64,000 nucleotides of DNA from Psychrobacter sp. P11F6 (GTDB lineage Bacteria > Pseudomonadota > Gammaproteobacteria > Pseudomonadales > Moraxellaceae), in contig NZ_CM003594.1 in assembly GCF_001435295.1 (NCBI RefSeq), forward strand, positions 3,406,206 through 3,470,205, read 5' to 3'. This document shows, piece by piece, positions 27,038-36,913 of the stretch. The notes under the pieces were generated by a model. The model was not told where the DNA came from, searched no databases, and saw only the letters and a program-made list of their open reading frames with translations. Both the position numbers and the translations under genes were made by a program. Numbering within the stretch: position 1 is the first letter of the stretch; every line of letters begins with the position of its first letter.

Positions 27038-27559
27038 TTATAATTGCATGTCTTTATTAATCGCTGCCTGCGATTTCATACTGCTCACAATCAGCTCATT
27101 ACCGACAATATCAGTCACCACCACTCGATCGCCGACCGCCACCGGCTCACCCGTAGTGCGGCACATCCACTCGGCTGCCCCAACAATAGGAACACTGAAT
27201 CTGACGGTGCCCGCTCTATCTGGCTGCGGCTGGACGATAATCATGCCAGTTTCACCAACGATAACACTACCACCCAAGCCTGCTTTGGTGCGATCTACTG
27301 ATAAGGGTTTAATAAACTTGAACCATGCCAGCAAGAATATGGCAGAAAGCACCAACCAAACAATAATTTGCACAGAGACAGAAATAGACAATAGCCATGA
27401 AAGCGCGGCAACGATGATGGCAGCGGCACCAAACCAAAGGCTGGCGAATGTCGGCACAAACATCTCAATGATCAGCAATATAAAACCTAAGACTAACCAG
27501 TGCCAAGGTTCAATCATCCACAGCATCTCCATCATCACTACATTCCCTATCTTTATCAT
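27038..27559 (-). CDS. NfeD family membrane protein
   Basis: This NfeD-type protein of 173 residues has closely spaced membrane helices in the first half and a C-terminal OB-fold domain (VGETGMIIVQPQPDRAGTVRFSVPIVGAAEW to VAVGDRVVVTDIVGNELIV). It is the short NfeD form without the serine-protease domain and partners the SPFH protein encoded 15 bp downstream. The start at 27559 is one of several possible Met codons (M1, M9, M10, M12). Confidence 0.9.
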   Translation of the reverse strand: MIKIGNVVMMEMLWMIEPWHWLVLGFILLIIEMFVPTFASLWFGAAAIIVAALSWLLSISVSVQIIVWLVLSAIFLLAWFKFIKPLSVDRTKAGLGGSVIVGETGMIIVQPQPDRAGTVRFSVPIVGAAEWMCRTTGEPVAVGDRVVVTDIVGNELIVSSMKSQAAINKDMQL

Positions 27560-27670
27560 TCTAACTTTTAATGTAGCACATTTTTGGTGTTAATAATTTC
27601 TTAAAAATCATCAATATATGATGTGTATACTTCGAAAAATGTAAGAAATACATATTAAAACTTAGAGCAT

Positions 27671-27706
27671 AAAAAAACGACCGCCAAAGCGATCGTTTCT
27701 TTTTTC
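27671..27706 (-). terminator. Terminator after outer-membrane protein 3
   Basis: On the minus strand ACGATCGC pairs with GCGGTCGT over a TTTG loop and is followed by seven T residues. It lies just beyond the stop codon at 27720. Confidence 0.8.
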
Positions 27707-27719
27707 TTTAATCAACTTA

Positions 27720-28268
27720 TTAAAACTTAATGTGAGCACCTAAAGTCAATAGAGTAATATCTTCAGCGACATAATCATATTCAGCTTCAACGCTCATGCT
27801 AGGGTTAAAGTTATAACCCAAACCAATACCACCAGCAACACCACTATCGCTATCGCTTTCACTAACAGTGTTTCCAAGTACGTCACTTAAAGACGCATCA
27901 ATCTCAGCTTTAGCAAAACCTAACTTGCCTTTGGCATATAAACCAGTATTAGGGAATTGATAACGGTAAGTACCGTAAGCACCATAAGTTTTAAGGTCAT
28001 ATTCACCCTTAAGAAGTCTGGTACCTGTATCAATATCAGTGTCACTAGAGCCTACATATTCAACTTCAGCACCAAAGTTAGGATCAAAGTTATAACCAGC
28101 ATAAATACCATAAGCAGTAGGATCATCTAGATCATCAGCATCTACCATGAACTTACCAGCTTTTACGCCAACATACGGCTGACCTGCATAGTTAACTGCC
28201 GCTTGCGCGCTGACACTCAATAAAGAGCCAACTGATAGGGCGATCAAAGCTTTTTGTAAAGTATTCAT
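27720..28268 (-). CDS. Outer-membrane beta-barrel protein (paralog 3)
   Basis: This 182-residue protein has a signal peptide (MNTLQKALIALSVGSLLSVS, cleavage at AQA) and an eight-strand beta-barrel pattern of the OmpA-like transmembrane type. It contains GQPYVGVKAGKF, YAGYNFDPNFGAEVEYVG, YGTYRYQFPNTGLYAKGKLG and a terminal strand ending in Phe (LGAHIKF), as required for BAM-dependent insertion. It is the most diverged of three tandem paralogs. There is no OmpA peptidoglycan domain. The role is unknown. Confidence 0.88.
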   Translation of the reverse strand: MNTLQKALIALSVGSLLSVSAQAAVNYAGQPYVGVKAGKFMVDADDLDDPTAYGIYAGYNFDPNFGAEVEYVGSSDTDIDTGTRLLKGEYDLKTYGAYGTYRYQFPNTGLYAKGKLGFAKAEIDASLSDVLGNTVSESDSDSGVAGGIGLGYNFNPSMSVEAEYDYVAEDITLLTLGAHIKF

Positions 28269-28421
28269 ATATCTTCCTGTTAAATAAAACTAAAAATACC
28301 ATCTGAATGAAAATAACAGAGCATATAAGTTAGCTGAACTATTGTCGAATTCGAGATATTAACAGAACCTTATTTCAAATGCACTCTTTTTTAATGACGC
28401 TTACAGTGCTTTTTATCGTAC

Positions 28422-28453
28422 AAAAAAACGCACCTCATAGGGTGCGTTTTTTA
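28422..28453 (-). terminator. Terminator after outer-membrane protein 2
   Basis: The plus-strand arms AAAAAACGCACC and GGTGCGTTTTTT form a strong hairpin, read on the minus strand beyond the stop at 28478. Paralogs 2 and 3 are therefore separate transcription units. Confidence 0.88.
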
Positions 28454-28477
28454 GTTATCATACTGCTAATCAAAAAC

Positions 28478-29020
28478 TTAGAATTTTAGCTGAGCACCAA
28501 CAGTCATAAGATCTGCGTCGCTACCTAACATGTCATATTCAGCTTCAACACTGAAGTTTGGGTTAACCGAATAACCAAGGCCTACACCACCTGCAAGGCT
28601 GGTATCATCGTTAGAAATGGTTTTTCTATTAGAGTCTTCAACGATATAGTTACCTTCGATTTCAGTCTTAGCAACACCTAGCTTACCTTTGGCATATAGC
28701 GCAGTATTTGGGAACTGATAACGATAAGTACCATACGCGCCATAGCTCTTGGCATCGATATCACCGTTATAATAATCGGCATCGCCTGAACCTACATATT
28801 CTGCTTCGATACCAAAGTTAGGATCAAAGTTGTAACCACCATAGACACCATAAGCAGTTGGCTTGTCAGCACCGTTTACATCTAGGTCAAACTGACCGAC
28901 TTTTACACCAACGTATGGCTGACCAGTGTAACCGTTGCCATAAGATACGGCAGCTTGTGCACCCATGCTTAATAAAGAACCAGCTGCTAATGCAAGTAAC
29001 GTTTTTTGTAAAGTTTTCAT
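28478..29020 (-). CDS. Outer-membrane beta-barrel protein (paralog 2)
   Basis: This 180-residue protein has signal peptide MKTLQKTLLALAAGSLLSMG (cleavage at AQA). The same eight-strand layout as its neighbours follows: GYTGQPYVGVKVGQFDLDV, YGGYNFDPNFGIEAEYVG, YGTYRYQFPNTALYAKGKLGVAKTEIEG and terminal LMTVGAQLKF. It is very close to paralog 1; differences concentrate in the predicted surface loops (residues 50-58, 95-100 and 130-150), as expected of surface-exposed barrels. Confidence 0.9.
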   Translation of the reverse strand: MKTLQKTLLALAAGSLLSMGAQAAVSYGNGYTGQPYVGVKVGQFDLDVNGADKPTAYGVYGGYNFDPNFGIEAEYVGSGDADYYNGDIDAKSYGAYGTYRYQFPNTALYAKGKLGVAKTEIEGNYIVEDSNRKTISNDDTSLAGGVGLGYSVNPNFSVEAEYDMLGSDADLMTVGAQLKF

Positions 29021-29131
29021 AGTATTCCCCTAGGGTTATATTTTTAATTATTTGTCTGTAAAGTATCTGGATGAGAAAAAATTATTATTGCCATCTTCTC
29101 TCACTCATTTAGCTGATAAATCGTTTTGGCT

Positions 29132-29677
29132 TTAGAACTTCAACTGAGCGCCAACAGTAAGTAGTTTGGCATCGACATCACTGTCCATCATTGAGTATTC
29201 AGCTTCGACACCGAAGTTAGGATTGACTGAGTAACCAAGACCTACACCACCAGCAAGACCTGTGTCGCTGCTAGATTTCGAAACTTTAACTGGACCAACG
29301 GTGTAATCACCTTCTACTTCAGTTTTAGCAACCCCTAGCTTACCTTTAGCGTATAAGCCAGTATTTGGGAACTGGTAGCGTGCCGTACCATATGCGCCAT
29401 AAGTTTTGGCATCAAGATCACCATTTTTGTAATCAGCATCATCTGAACCTACATACTCTGCTTCGACACCGAAGTTTTGATCGAAGTTATAACCACCGTA
29501 GACACCATAAGCAGTTGGATCATCTGCATTGTCGATATCTAGATCAAACTGACCGACTTTTACGCCGACATACGGCTGACCAGTGTAACCGTTGCTATAA
29601 GAAGTAGCGGCCTGTGCGCCAACAGTTAACAAAGAACCAGCTGCTAGTGCAAGTAGCGTTTTTTGTAGCGTTTTCAT
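29132..29677 (-). CDS. Outer-membrane beta-barrel protein (paralog 1)
   Basis: This 181-residue protein starts at the ATG at 29677, preceded by a good ribosome site (AAGGAGCTAATA); the frame upstream to 29710 is not needed. The signal peptide MKTLQKTLLALAAGSLLTVG and the barrel strands match paralog 2 closely. The terminal strand is LLTVGAQLKF. There is no clear terminator between paralogs 1 and 2, so these two may be cotranscribed. Confidence 0.9.
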   Translation of the reverse strand: MKTLQKTLLALAAGSLLTVGAQAATSYSNGYTGQPYVGVKVGQFDLDIDNADDPTAYGVYGGYNFDQNFGVEAEYVGSDDADYKNGDLDAKTYGAYGTARYQFPNTGLYAKGKLGVAKTEVEGDYTVGPVKVSKSSSDTGLAGGVGLGYSVNPNFGVEAEYSMMDSDVDAKLLTVGAQLKF

Positions 29678-29984
29678 TATTAGCTCCTTAAAATCAATTT
29701 GGACAAACAAGTTATCTATTTATATTGGCTTTTATAGCCCTATCGCCTTGTTTGCTAACGATGGGTATATAGTAACAAACTATTTCAAGTCGTCTGTCAG
29801 TGTTTGATGGTATGAGAGTTAAGATTTGCAAGTATTTATCAGTGCTTGGGTTACAAAGGCAAAGATATGAAATCTTTTGTTACAACCACTGAGTTTATGC
29901 AATAATCGCTACTCATTTCATCGCCTTTCTAGCAGAAATAAGCATAAAACAATAAGAGATACCGAATATTTTAAGGTAAAAATA
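29678..29984. other. Divergent intergenic region between the barrel genes and bioF
   Basis: This region must carry promoters for the outer-membrane genes (minus) and bioF (plus). I see no gene, hairpin or convincing BirA operator. The open frame running into bioF from 29877 is not protein-like. Confidence 0.3.
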
Positions 29985-31217
29985 ATGACTGGACGTATAA
30001 CTAGCCACCTACAAGAAGCGCTTACAGCACTCAAAGCCACCCAACAATATCGTCAATTACCCAATCTCCATCATCATGGGCGATACGTTATTAGCGAGGG
30101 TAAAACCTTACTCAATATCGCCAGTAACGATTATCTGGGCTTAGGCGGCGACACCGAATTACAAAACGAATTTCTCAGTCAACTAACAGTGTTATCAGTC
30201 GCACAAATACCTAAAATGAGTGCGACGTCCTCACGCTTGCTCACTGGAAATGATGCACAGCTACAAGCGCTAGAGTCTGAGCTGCAGGAATGGTATCAAA
30301 CCGCTGTCGGCAAACGTGATATCTCTGCCTCAAAATCGGTGTTGGTATTGAATAGCGGCTATCATGCCAATCTTGGTATATTGCCAGCCCTGACAGCCTT
30401 GCCAGTCAAAACACTGATCTTAGCTGACAAGCTGGTACATGCCAGCATTATCGATGGGTTGCGGTTGAGCCAAAGCAAACTTGTCAGCTATCGTCGTTAT
30501 CGTCACAATGATTATGAACATTTGGCGACGTTTATTGAGCAAGCAGCGCCAGACATTGAGCGCATCATTATTGTCACTGAGAGCATCTTTAGTATGGATG
30601 GTGATCGTGCGGATTTATGTCAACTGGTACAATTAAAAGCTAGCGATGCTCGTATCGAACTGTATGTCGATGAGGCTCATGCCATCGGTGTATTAGGTGA
30701 TACAGGCTTGGGACTAGCAGAAGAAACGCAGACATTGGCTGATATTGACTATTTGGTCGGTACTTTCGGTAAAGCGTTTGCCTCGGTGGGTGCTTATATC
30801 ATGTGCGATGATGTCGTCAAGCAATGGCTAATTAACCGCATGCGTCCACTCATTTTTAGTACTGCATTACCCCCTATCAATCACGCATGGACGCGATTTA
30901 TTTTAGCAAAAATTCCAATGCTAAATAATCAACGGGCGCATTTAGCGAGGTTATCTACCAAGCTTAGTCAAGCCATCGACCCAAGATACCGTGTGTCCCA
31001 GAACATCCAGCATCCACAATATGACTCACCGATTGTGCCTTACGTCTTGGGCGACAATGCTAGCACGCTTGCCAAAGCACAACAATTGCAAGCAGCAGGT
31101 TTTTACACCCTGCCTATCAGGCCACCCACTGTGCCTGCAAACACCGCTCGTATCCGTTTGGTGATGAATGCCAAGCTGACAGATGAAGACTGCGAACAAT
31201 TGATACAACAATTATAA
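29985..31217 (+). CDS. bioF: 8-amino-7-oxononanoate synthase
   Basis: BioF condenses pimeloyl-ACP and alanine in biotin synthesis. It is a PLP alpha-oxoamine synthase with NIASNDYLGLGGD, TSSRLLTGN, NSGYHANLG, VTESIFSMDGD, VDEAHAIGVLG and the PLP lysine in GTFGKAFASVGAY. The start at 29985 has a ribosome-site-like AAGGTAAAAATA and gives 410 residues; the upstream extension to 29877 lacks family similarity. bioC follows after 74 bp, so the two form a biotin unit. Confidence 0.94.
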   Translation: MTGRITSHLQEALTALKATQQYRQLPNLHHHGRYVISEGKTLLNIASNDYLGLGGDTELQNEFLSQLTVLSVAQIPKMSATSSRLLTGNDAQLQALESELQEWYQTAVGKRDISASKSVLVLNSGYHANLGILPALTALPVKTLILADKLVHASIIDGLRLSQSKLVSYRRYRHNDYEHLATFIEQAAPDIERIIIVTESIFSMDGDRADLCQLVQLKASDARIELYVDEAHAIGVLGDTGLGLAEETQTLADIDYLVGTFGKAFASVGAYIMCDDVVKQWLINRMRPLIFSTALPPINHAWTRFILAKIPMLNNQRAHLARLSTKLSQAIDPRYRVSQNIQHPQYDSPIVPYVLGDNASTLAKAQQLQAAGFYTLPIRPPTVPANTARIRLVMNAKLTDEDCEQLIQQL

Positions 31218-31291
31218 ATCTGTTGTTATACATCAGCGACGTCAGTCCTGCTATCGATTGATAATTGGCTCACTTGGATATAATAAACCGT

Positions 31292-32101
31292 ATGAAAACA
31301 CTCGCCACGCCTGATAACTTTAGCCCCAGAAAACAAACCATCGCTCGTCATTTTGCCAATGCTAACGACTATGATCAGCATGCCAATGTTCAGCAGCAAG
31401 TCTGTCAATATTTAATAGACAAACTCACTCACACTGAACACGACAGTGTGCTTGAAGTCGGTGCAGGAACTGGTCAAATGACCCGCCTACTCGCAGCACA
31501 CATTCAAAGTCAATATTGGCTGATCAATGAATTATGCGCTGAACAAGCGGCTACTTTACAATCCATATTGCCCAATGCTGACATAGCAATTGGCGATGCT
31601 GAAACGATGGACTTTGAGGATGAGCATAGCTTGATAATCAGTGCCAATGCTGTGCAGTGGTTTGATGATCCCTTAAACTTTGTTGCGCAATCAGCACGGC
31701 GTTTGCGAACTGGAGGTCAACTGCTGTTTAACACTTTTACGCCAAATAACTTTTTGCAAATTAAAAGTTTGACTGGTCAAGGACTCTATTACCCAGATAT
31801 CATTGAGTGGCGACTGGCACTGATCAGTGCGGGTTTTGAGAAAATTGAACTGTCCACTGAGCGTTTCGAGTTACCGTTTGCCAGTCCTTACGCCATCCTA
31901 AAACATATGAAATTGACGGGCGTATCGACCAATCAGACGCAAGTAAAAGCCAACAGCACCCAGCCCTTTATGTGGACCAAGGCACGCTTGCAACAGTTTG
32001 AGTCTGATTATTGGCAAAATTTTTCGGCGCAAGATGACGACGGTCAGCCTATCGTTCATTTGACTTATGAAGTACTGATAGTGAGTGCCTTTAAATCATG
32101 A
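31292..32101 (+). CDS. bioC: Malonyl-ACP O-methyltransferase
   Basis: BioC methylates malonyl-ACP to start the pimeloyl chain for biotin. It is a class I SAM methyltransferase with motif I VLEVGAGTGQMTRLL and acidic motif II NELCAEQA. The BioC-typical SANAVQWFDDP and LLFNTFTPNNFLQIK follow. The start at 31292 (MKTLATPDNFSP) is preferred over 31265. It is transcribed with bioF and converges on dnaK. Confidence 0.9.
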   Translation: MKTLATPDNFSPRKQTIARHFANANDYDQHANVQQQVCQYLIDKLTHTEHDSVLEVGAGTGQMTRLLAAHIQSQYWLINELCAEQAATLQSILPNADIAIGDAETMDFEDEHSLIISANAVQWFDDPLNFVAQSARRLRTGGQLLFNTFTPNNFLQIKSLTGQGLYYPDIIEWRLALISAGFEKIELSTERFELPFASPYAILKHMKLTGVSTNQTQVKANSTQPFMWTKARLQQFESDYWQNFSAQDDDGQPIVHLTYEVLIVSAFKS

Positions 32102-32146
32102 AGATAAGATATAGAGTGGTAGGATATCTCTTATAAATAACAGCCA

Positions 32147-32176
32147 TAAAAAAAACGCACCCCGAAGGATGCGTTC
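32147..32176 (-). terminator. Terminator after dnaK
   Basis: On the minus strand AACGCATCC pairs with GGGTGCGTT over a TTCG tetraloop and is followed by a run of T. It lies 35 bp after the dnaK stop and could also slow transcription arriving from bioC. Confidence 0.88.
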
Positions 32177-32210
32177 TTTGTTTTAACTGCGTTTAGTTAC
32201 TAAATCACAA

Positions 32211-34154
32211 TTATTTTTTGTCTTCGTCTACTTCAGTAAACTCAGCATCAACGACGTCATCATCAGCTTGGTTGCTATCTGCTGCATTGTCCGCGCCTTG
32301 TTGGAACTGGCTTGGATCCATGCCCTCGCTACCTGCGCCTGCATCAGCATAAATCTTCTGACTAACTGGCAAGAAGGCATTGTCTAATGCTTCAAGCTTG
32401 GCTTTGATGTCATCATGATCATCTTCTTTCATTACCGCTTCAAGCTCAGAGATAGCAGCTTCTACTGTTGATTTTTCTTCAGCAGTTACTTTATCTTCAG
32501 CATCTTTCAACGCTTTTTGTACCGCATGAATACGACCATCTGCTTCGTTACGAACTTGCGCTAAGTTAGCGAATTTTTCGTCTTCTGCAGCATTGGCTTC
32601 TGCATCACGAACCATTTGCTCGATTTCTTCATCCGTCAAGCCAGAATCTGCTTTGATCTGGATGCTTTGCGCTTTACCCGTACCTTTGTCAGTTGCTGAG
32701 ATATTCATGATACCGTCAGCATTGATGTCAAAAGTAACTTCAATTTGCGGTAGACCACGTGGTGCTGGTGGAATATCCGTCAAATCAAAACGACCAAGCT
32801 GTTTATTTTGGTTAGCGATTTTACGCTCACCTTGATAAACCTGGATGGTCACAGCTGGTTGGTTGTCTTCAGCCGTTGAGAATACCTGTGATTTCTTAGT
32901 AGGAATCATGGTGTTTTTCTCAATAACTGGTGTCATGACACCACCCATCGTTTCGATACCAAGCGTTAGTGGCGTCACATCAAGTAACAATACGTCTGTT
33001 TTTTCACCAGACAATACCGCGCCTTGAATCGCAGCCCCTGCCGCTACTGCTTCATCAGGGTTCACATCTTTACGTGGCTCCTGACCGAAGAATTCTTGTA
33101 CTTTTTGCTGTACCAGTGGCATACGAGTCTGACCACCAACTAAGATAACATCATCGATGTCACCAATTTTTATGCCAGCATCTTCAAGCGCAATCTTACA
33201 AGGACCCATGGTACGTTGTACCAACTCTTCAGTTAAGCTCTCAAGTTTTGAGCGACTGATAGTGACCACCAAATGCTTAGGACCATTGCTGTCTGCAGTA
33301 ATATAAGGCAAGTTCACCTCAGTACTTTGGGCACTTGATAACTCAATTTTCGCTTTTTCTGCCGCTTCTTTTAGACGCTGCATCGCCAATGAGTCACCTT
33401 TCAAATTGACATCTTGGTCTTTTTTGAACTCATCAACTAAATAATCAATCAATGCTGAGTCAAAGTCTTCACCACCAAGGAATGTATCACCATTGGTTGC
33501 TAAAACTTCAAACTGCTGCTCGCCATCAACGTCAGCGATTTCGATGATTGATACGTCAAAAGTACCACCACCCAAGTCATAAACAGCAACCGTGCTATCG
33601 CCTTGCTTCTTGTCCATACCGTACGCAAGAGCCGCAGCTGTTGGTTCGTTGATGATACGTTTTACATCAAGACCCGCAATTTTACCCGCGTCTTTTGTTG
33701 CTTGACGTTGTGAGTCATTAAAATAAGCTGGTACCGTTACAACCGCTTCAGTAACAGTTTCACCAAGATAGTCTTCTGCTGTTTTTTTCATTTTTTTCAA
33801 GATTTCAGCAGAAACCTGTGGTGGTGCTAATTTTTTACCATTAATTTCTACCCATGCATCACCGTTATCTGCTTTGGCGATTTTGTAAGGTACCATGCCG
33901 ATGTCTTTTTGCACGACTTTGTCATCAAAACGACGACCAATCAAACGCTTAATCGCAAACAACGTGTTGTTTGGATTGGTGACCGCTTGACGTTTGGCTG
34001 ACTGACCCACCAAAATTTCATCGTTTTTATAAGCAACGATAGATGGCGTTGTACGAGTACCTTCAGCATTTTCGATGACTTTGACTTTGTCACCTTCCAT
34101 CACTGCGACACACGAGTTAGTCGTACCTAAATCAATACCAATTACTTTACCCAT
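32211..34154 (-). CDS. dnaK: Chaperone DnaK (Hsp70)
   Basis: This full-length Hsp70 of 647 residues has [16 protein letters not shown] at the N-terminus, the phosphate-binding [27 protein letters not shown], the interdomain linker [19 protein letters not shown] and a lid domain. The tail reads [17 protein letters not shown]. It folds nascent and stressed proteins with DnaJ and GrpE. grpE lies directly upstream on the same strand; dnaJ is not adjacent. A sigma32-like promoter is visible in the 192-bp gap. Confidence 0.98.
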   Translation of the reverse strand: MGKVIGIDLGTTNSCVAVMEGDKVKVIENAEGTRTTPSIVAYKNDEILVGQSAKRQAVTNPNNTLFAIKRLIGRRFDDKVVQKDIGMVPYKIAKADNGDAWVEINGKKLAPPQVSAEILKKMKKTAEDYLGETVTEAVVTVPAYFNDSQRQATKDAGKIAGLDVKRIINEPTAAALAYGMDKKQGDSTVAVYDLGGGTFDVSIIEIADVDGEQQFEVLATNGDTFLGGEDFDSALIDYLVDEFKKDQDVNLKGDSLAMQRLKEAAEKAKIELSSAQSTEVNLPYITADSNGPKHLVVTISRSKLESLTEELVQRTMGPCKIALEDAGIKIGDIDDVILVGGQTRMPLVQQKVQEFFGQEPRKDVNPDEAVAAGAAIQGAVLSGEKTDVLLLDVTPLTLGIETMGGVMTPVIEKNTMIPTKKSQVFSTAEDNQPAVTIQVYQGERKIANQNKQLGRFDLTDIPPAPRGLPQIEVTFDINADGIMNISATDKGTGKAQSIQIKADSGLTDEEIEQMVRDAEANAAEDEKFANLAQVRNEADGRIHAVQKALKDAEDKVTAEEKSTVEAAISELEAVMKEDDHDDIKAKLEALDNAFLPVSQKIYADAGAGSEGMDPSQFQQGADNAADSNQADDDVVDAEFTEVDEDKK

Positions 34155-34222
34155 AATTATTTGCTCCTAATTTGTTTTAAATATTTATCTATTCAGACCG
34201 TGGTTGATCTCTTGTTGCTATA

Positions 34223-34252
34223 TATATCGGTTTACTTATGGATTTTTTCAAG
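34223..34252 (-). promoter_or_regulatory. RpoH (sigma32)-like promoter of dnaK
   Basis: On the minus strand CTTGAAA (34246-34252) is followed after 15 bp by CCGATATA (34223-34230). These resemble the heat-shock -35 CTTGAAA and the -10 CCCCATnTA. The -10 ends about 70 bp before the dnaK start. This implies dnaK can be heat-induced independently of grpE. The -10 match is partial. Confidence 0.55.
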
Positions 34253-34346
34253 TCAATCATGATGCAAAATTTGTCTTTCGTGTGACTTTTTGTGAAAACC
34301 CTTAATAATAGTAAGGTTTAGCACATTAAAAATCCAATTTTTAATA

Positions 34347-34946
34347 CTACTGCCCAACACGTACCATGGCTGGGCGTAATAAACGACCGTTCAAGCTATA
34401 ACCTTTTTGTAATACAGTACCGACAGTATCAGCCTCTGCTTCTTCATCGATACCGACAGCTTCGTGCAAATCAGCATTAAATTTCTCGCCTTGTGGGTCA
34501 ACCATTTCGACGCCGTTCTTATTTAATACGTCCAATAACGCTTTGTGCGTCAGTCTCACCCCTTCTGTAACAGGGTCATCGGCATGGGCGCTTTCGATGG
34601 CGCGTTCTAAATTATCGACCACTTCTAATAGCTCTTTGGCAAATTTCTGCAAGGCAAAACGCTTACTCTTATCCGCCTCTTGCTCCATGCGTTTTTGTGC
34701 ATTGTAAGCTTCGGCATTGGCACGGGCGGTGACTTCTTTAGCTTGCTTCACTTCACCTTCTAGTTCAGCGATGCGCGCTTTAAAGGTGTCGAGATCGATT
34801 TCATTTTCGATGGTCATCTCTTCACCTGAGTTATGCTTTGGATCAAACTCTTTCATGGTTTCTTCTAAAATACTGTCACTGTGTTCAATATTGTCATGCG
34901 CCACATTTTGCTCAGGCGATTCGTGGTTGGTATTTTGCTCGCTCAT
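34347..34946 (-). CDS. grpE: Nucleotide exchange factor GrpE
   Basis: GrpE releases ADP from DnaK. The 199-residue protein has an acidic disordered N-terminus and a long coiled-coil helix (about 50-110, including AEAYNAQKRMEQEADKSKRFALQKFAKELLEVVDNLERA). The C-terminal beta domain has the signature ending GYSLNGRLLRPAMVRVG. The start at 34946 is preceded by AAGGAGCTATC. It lies upstream of dnaK, separated by 192 bp that include the dnaK promoter. Confidence 0.96.
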   Translation of the reverse strand: MSEQNTNHESPEQNVAHDNIEHSDSILEETMKEFDPKHNSGEEMTIENEIDLDTFKARIAELEGEVKQAKEVTARANAEAYNAQKRMEQEADKSKRFALQKFAKELLEVVDNLERAIESAHADDPVTEGVRLTHKALLDVLNKNGVEMVDPQGEKFNADLHEAVGIDEEAEADTVGTVLQKGYSLNGRLLRPAMVRVGQ

Positions 34947-35400
34947 GATAGCTCCTTAGAATTTTAATAATGACAATTTATATAAGAGGCAACAAGCTCA
35001 CTATTTACTAGGGATACTGTGCTCTTATTAAATAATTAACCCGTCTTACACATTGTTGTTATGAATACCTTTTACTAGCTGTTTGATAAAGGTGATGGAG
35101 GTAAATTTCAAGCCTAAGCCAAGGGAATTTTTCTAATTTACAACAAATATTGCCTAAATCTGGATTAAAGTGCTCAAAACAGAATTTCATAGGTGGTAAA
35201 TGGCTACCCATGCTCGTTAACACAAGCTACAAGAAAGCAGTACTTATTCCAAAAAACTTACCATTGATACATAAGCCATTACCAAACAATACTCAACTTT
35301 ATTTTTGATTACTCTATTATTGCTACAAATAGTATGGCTAATGTCAAAGTGAACGCTCATATATGACAACGCATACTGACAATCATTAACGAGAAGTGTT
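34947..35400. other. Intergenic region between grpE and the esterase gene
   Basis: This is 454 bp of AT-rich DNA between divergent genes. It must contain the grpE promoter and the esterase promoter. I could not place a convincing sigma32 site for grpE, and no small gene or repeat is supported. Confidence 0.3.
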
Positions 35401-36804
35401 ATGTCTAAATCAACCGTGTTATCAATCAATGCGCTATTAAATAAAGCGCTGATGACGATAAAGCTCGCATCAACAGATCGTATAGATAATGGTATAAAAG
35501 AAGAAAATGGCACTCAAGAGAATCGTTTGACCGTCAAACAAAAAGTGCTTAGCTATAACCCGTTGACGACTTGCCAGCCGCATACCTTGCACTATGCCAT
35601 GAAAGGAGTCAGCTATCTGCCAACGCCACTATTAGAGAGCTTGGTTGGTTATTTGAAAGGACCTACCTCAAAACAATATCTGCACGCCGATGCTCACCTG
35701 CGTTTGATTCTCGCGGTGAATAGTAAGCTTAAAACGCCTCTTGAGCTGACACCAATGCATGAGCTGCGCGAAAGGTTCGCTGCTGACGCCGTGGCGATGC
35801 AAGCGCCGCAGGTATGGCAGCAAGCAAGTGACAATATCATCGGCAACATGAAGCGATTTACGAAAAAAAATCAGAAGCTTGTGCATTGGGAAGACAAAGT
35901 GATTGCCAACGCTGATGATGGCGATATGACCATTCGCTGTTATCAATCAGACGCGAGCTCTCATGGCTTAGGGTTCAAAAAAGCGGATACTCATAATTCT
36001 GATGAAACAGTGTTGTTATATTTTCATGGGGGTGGGTTTTGTATTGGTGATGTCAATACCCATCATGAATTTTGCCACGCGGTTTGTGAACAGACTGGCT
36101 GGCCGATAGTCAGTGTTGATTATCGCTTAGCACCTGAGCATCCAGCACCAGCCGCATTAAAAGACTGTATCACTGCCTATGCTTGGCTGGCTGAGCATTG
36201 CCATACCTTAGGTGCTTTACCCTCGCGAATCGTACTAGCAGGCGATAGTGCTGGCGGCGGATTGTCCACCTTAATTGCTCAACAACTCACTGCGCCCTCG
36301 CAAGTCGCATGGTCAGATCTGGGCAGTGCAGGTCAAAAAATGTTCGATTTATTAGAGCGCTTACCAAAGCCGCTTGCACAAATGCCTTTGTATCCTGTGA
36401 CGGATATCGAAACCGATTATCCAAGTTGGGAGTTATATGGCGAGGGATTATTATTGGATCATGCCGATGTGGCTGTATTTGATGCTGCTTGTTTAGATAA
36501 CAGCCCCTTGCCACGCCAGCATATCCTTAACTGTCCGATGCTTGGTGATCATAGTAAAGTATGCCCGACTTACATTGTCGCCGCAGAATTAGACGTATTA
36601 CGTGATGAAGCATTTGCTTATGCAAAGCAGTTAAAGATGCATGGTATAGCAATCGAGACTCATACCATTCTTGGTGCGCCACATGGTTTTATTCATTTTA
36701 TGAGTATTCATCAAGGTATCGGACAATCAACAGACGATATTATTAAAGGGTTTGCGAGTTTTGTGCGTAACGTTATCAATACCCAGTCACAATTAGCGGC
36801 ATAG
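35401..36804 (+). CDS. Alpha/beta-hydrolase, hormone-sensitive-lipase family esterase
   Basis: This is a family IV (HSL) esterase. The oxyanion-hole motif HGGGFCIGD, the nucleophile elbow GDSAGGGLS, VDYRLAPEHPAPAALKD and the late GAPHGFIHF with the catalytic His are all present. The protein has 467 residues, considerably longer than the usual 310-340. The extra part is an N-terminal region of about 180 residues with no clear motif, plus an insertion after the nucleophile (about residues 300-330). HSL esterases of cold-adapted Psychrobacter hydrolyse short-chain esters; the natural substrate is unknown. Confidence 0.88.
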   Translation: MSKSTVLSINALLNKALMTIKLASTDRIDNGIKEENGTQENRLTVKQKVLSYNPLTTCQPHTLHYAMKGVSYLPTPLLESLVGYLKGPTSKQYLHADAHLRLILAVNSKLKTPLELTPMHELRERFAADAVAMQAPQVWQQASDNIIGNMKRFTKKNQKLVHWEDKVIANADDGDMTIRCYQSDASSHGLGFKKADTHNSDETVLLYFHGGGFCIGDVNTHHEFCHAVCEQTGWPIVSVDYRLAPEHPAPAALKDCITAYAWLAEHCHTLGALPSRIVLAGDSAGGGLSTLIAQQLTAPSQVAWSDLGSAGQKMFDLLERLPKPLAQMPLYPVTDIETDYPSWELYGEGLLLDHADVAVFDAACLDNSPLPRQHILNCPMLGDHSKVCPTYIVAAELDVLRDEAFAYAKQLKMHGIAIETHTILGAPHGFIHFMSIHQGIGQSTDDIIKGFASFVRNVINTQSQLAA

Positions 36805-36913
36805 TTATCAACACAGTTGTATAAGAGAATGCTGGTTTATTTATAAAATAGAATGGTGCTGCCATTATTTAAACGTTATTTTTTTAAGCATTGTTTTCTT
36901 AAATATTACTTGC

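Noticed and set aside
26961..27593. 210-codon plus-strand ORF opposite the NfeD gene
   Set aside because: It is antisense to a well-supported NfeD/SPFH operon, and its low-complexity Thr/Ile-rich sequence is typical of a shadow frame.
35244..35513. 89-codon minus-strand ORF before the esterase
   Set aside because: It overlaps the start of the esterase gene and has no ribosome site or recognisable motif.
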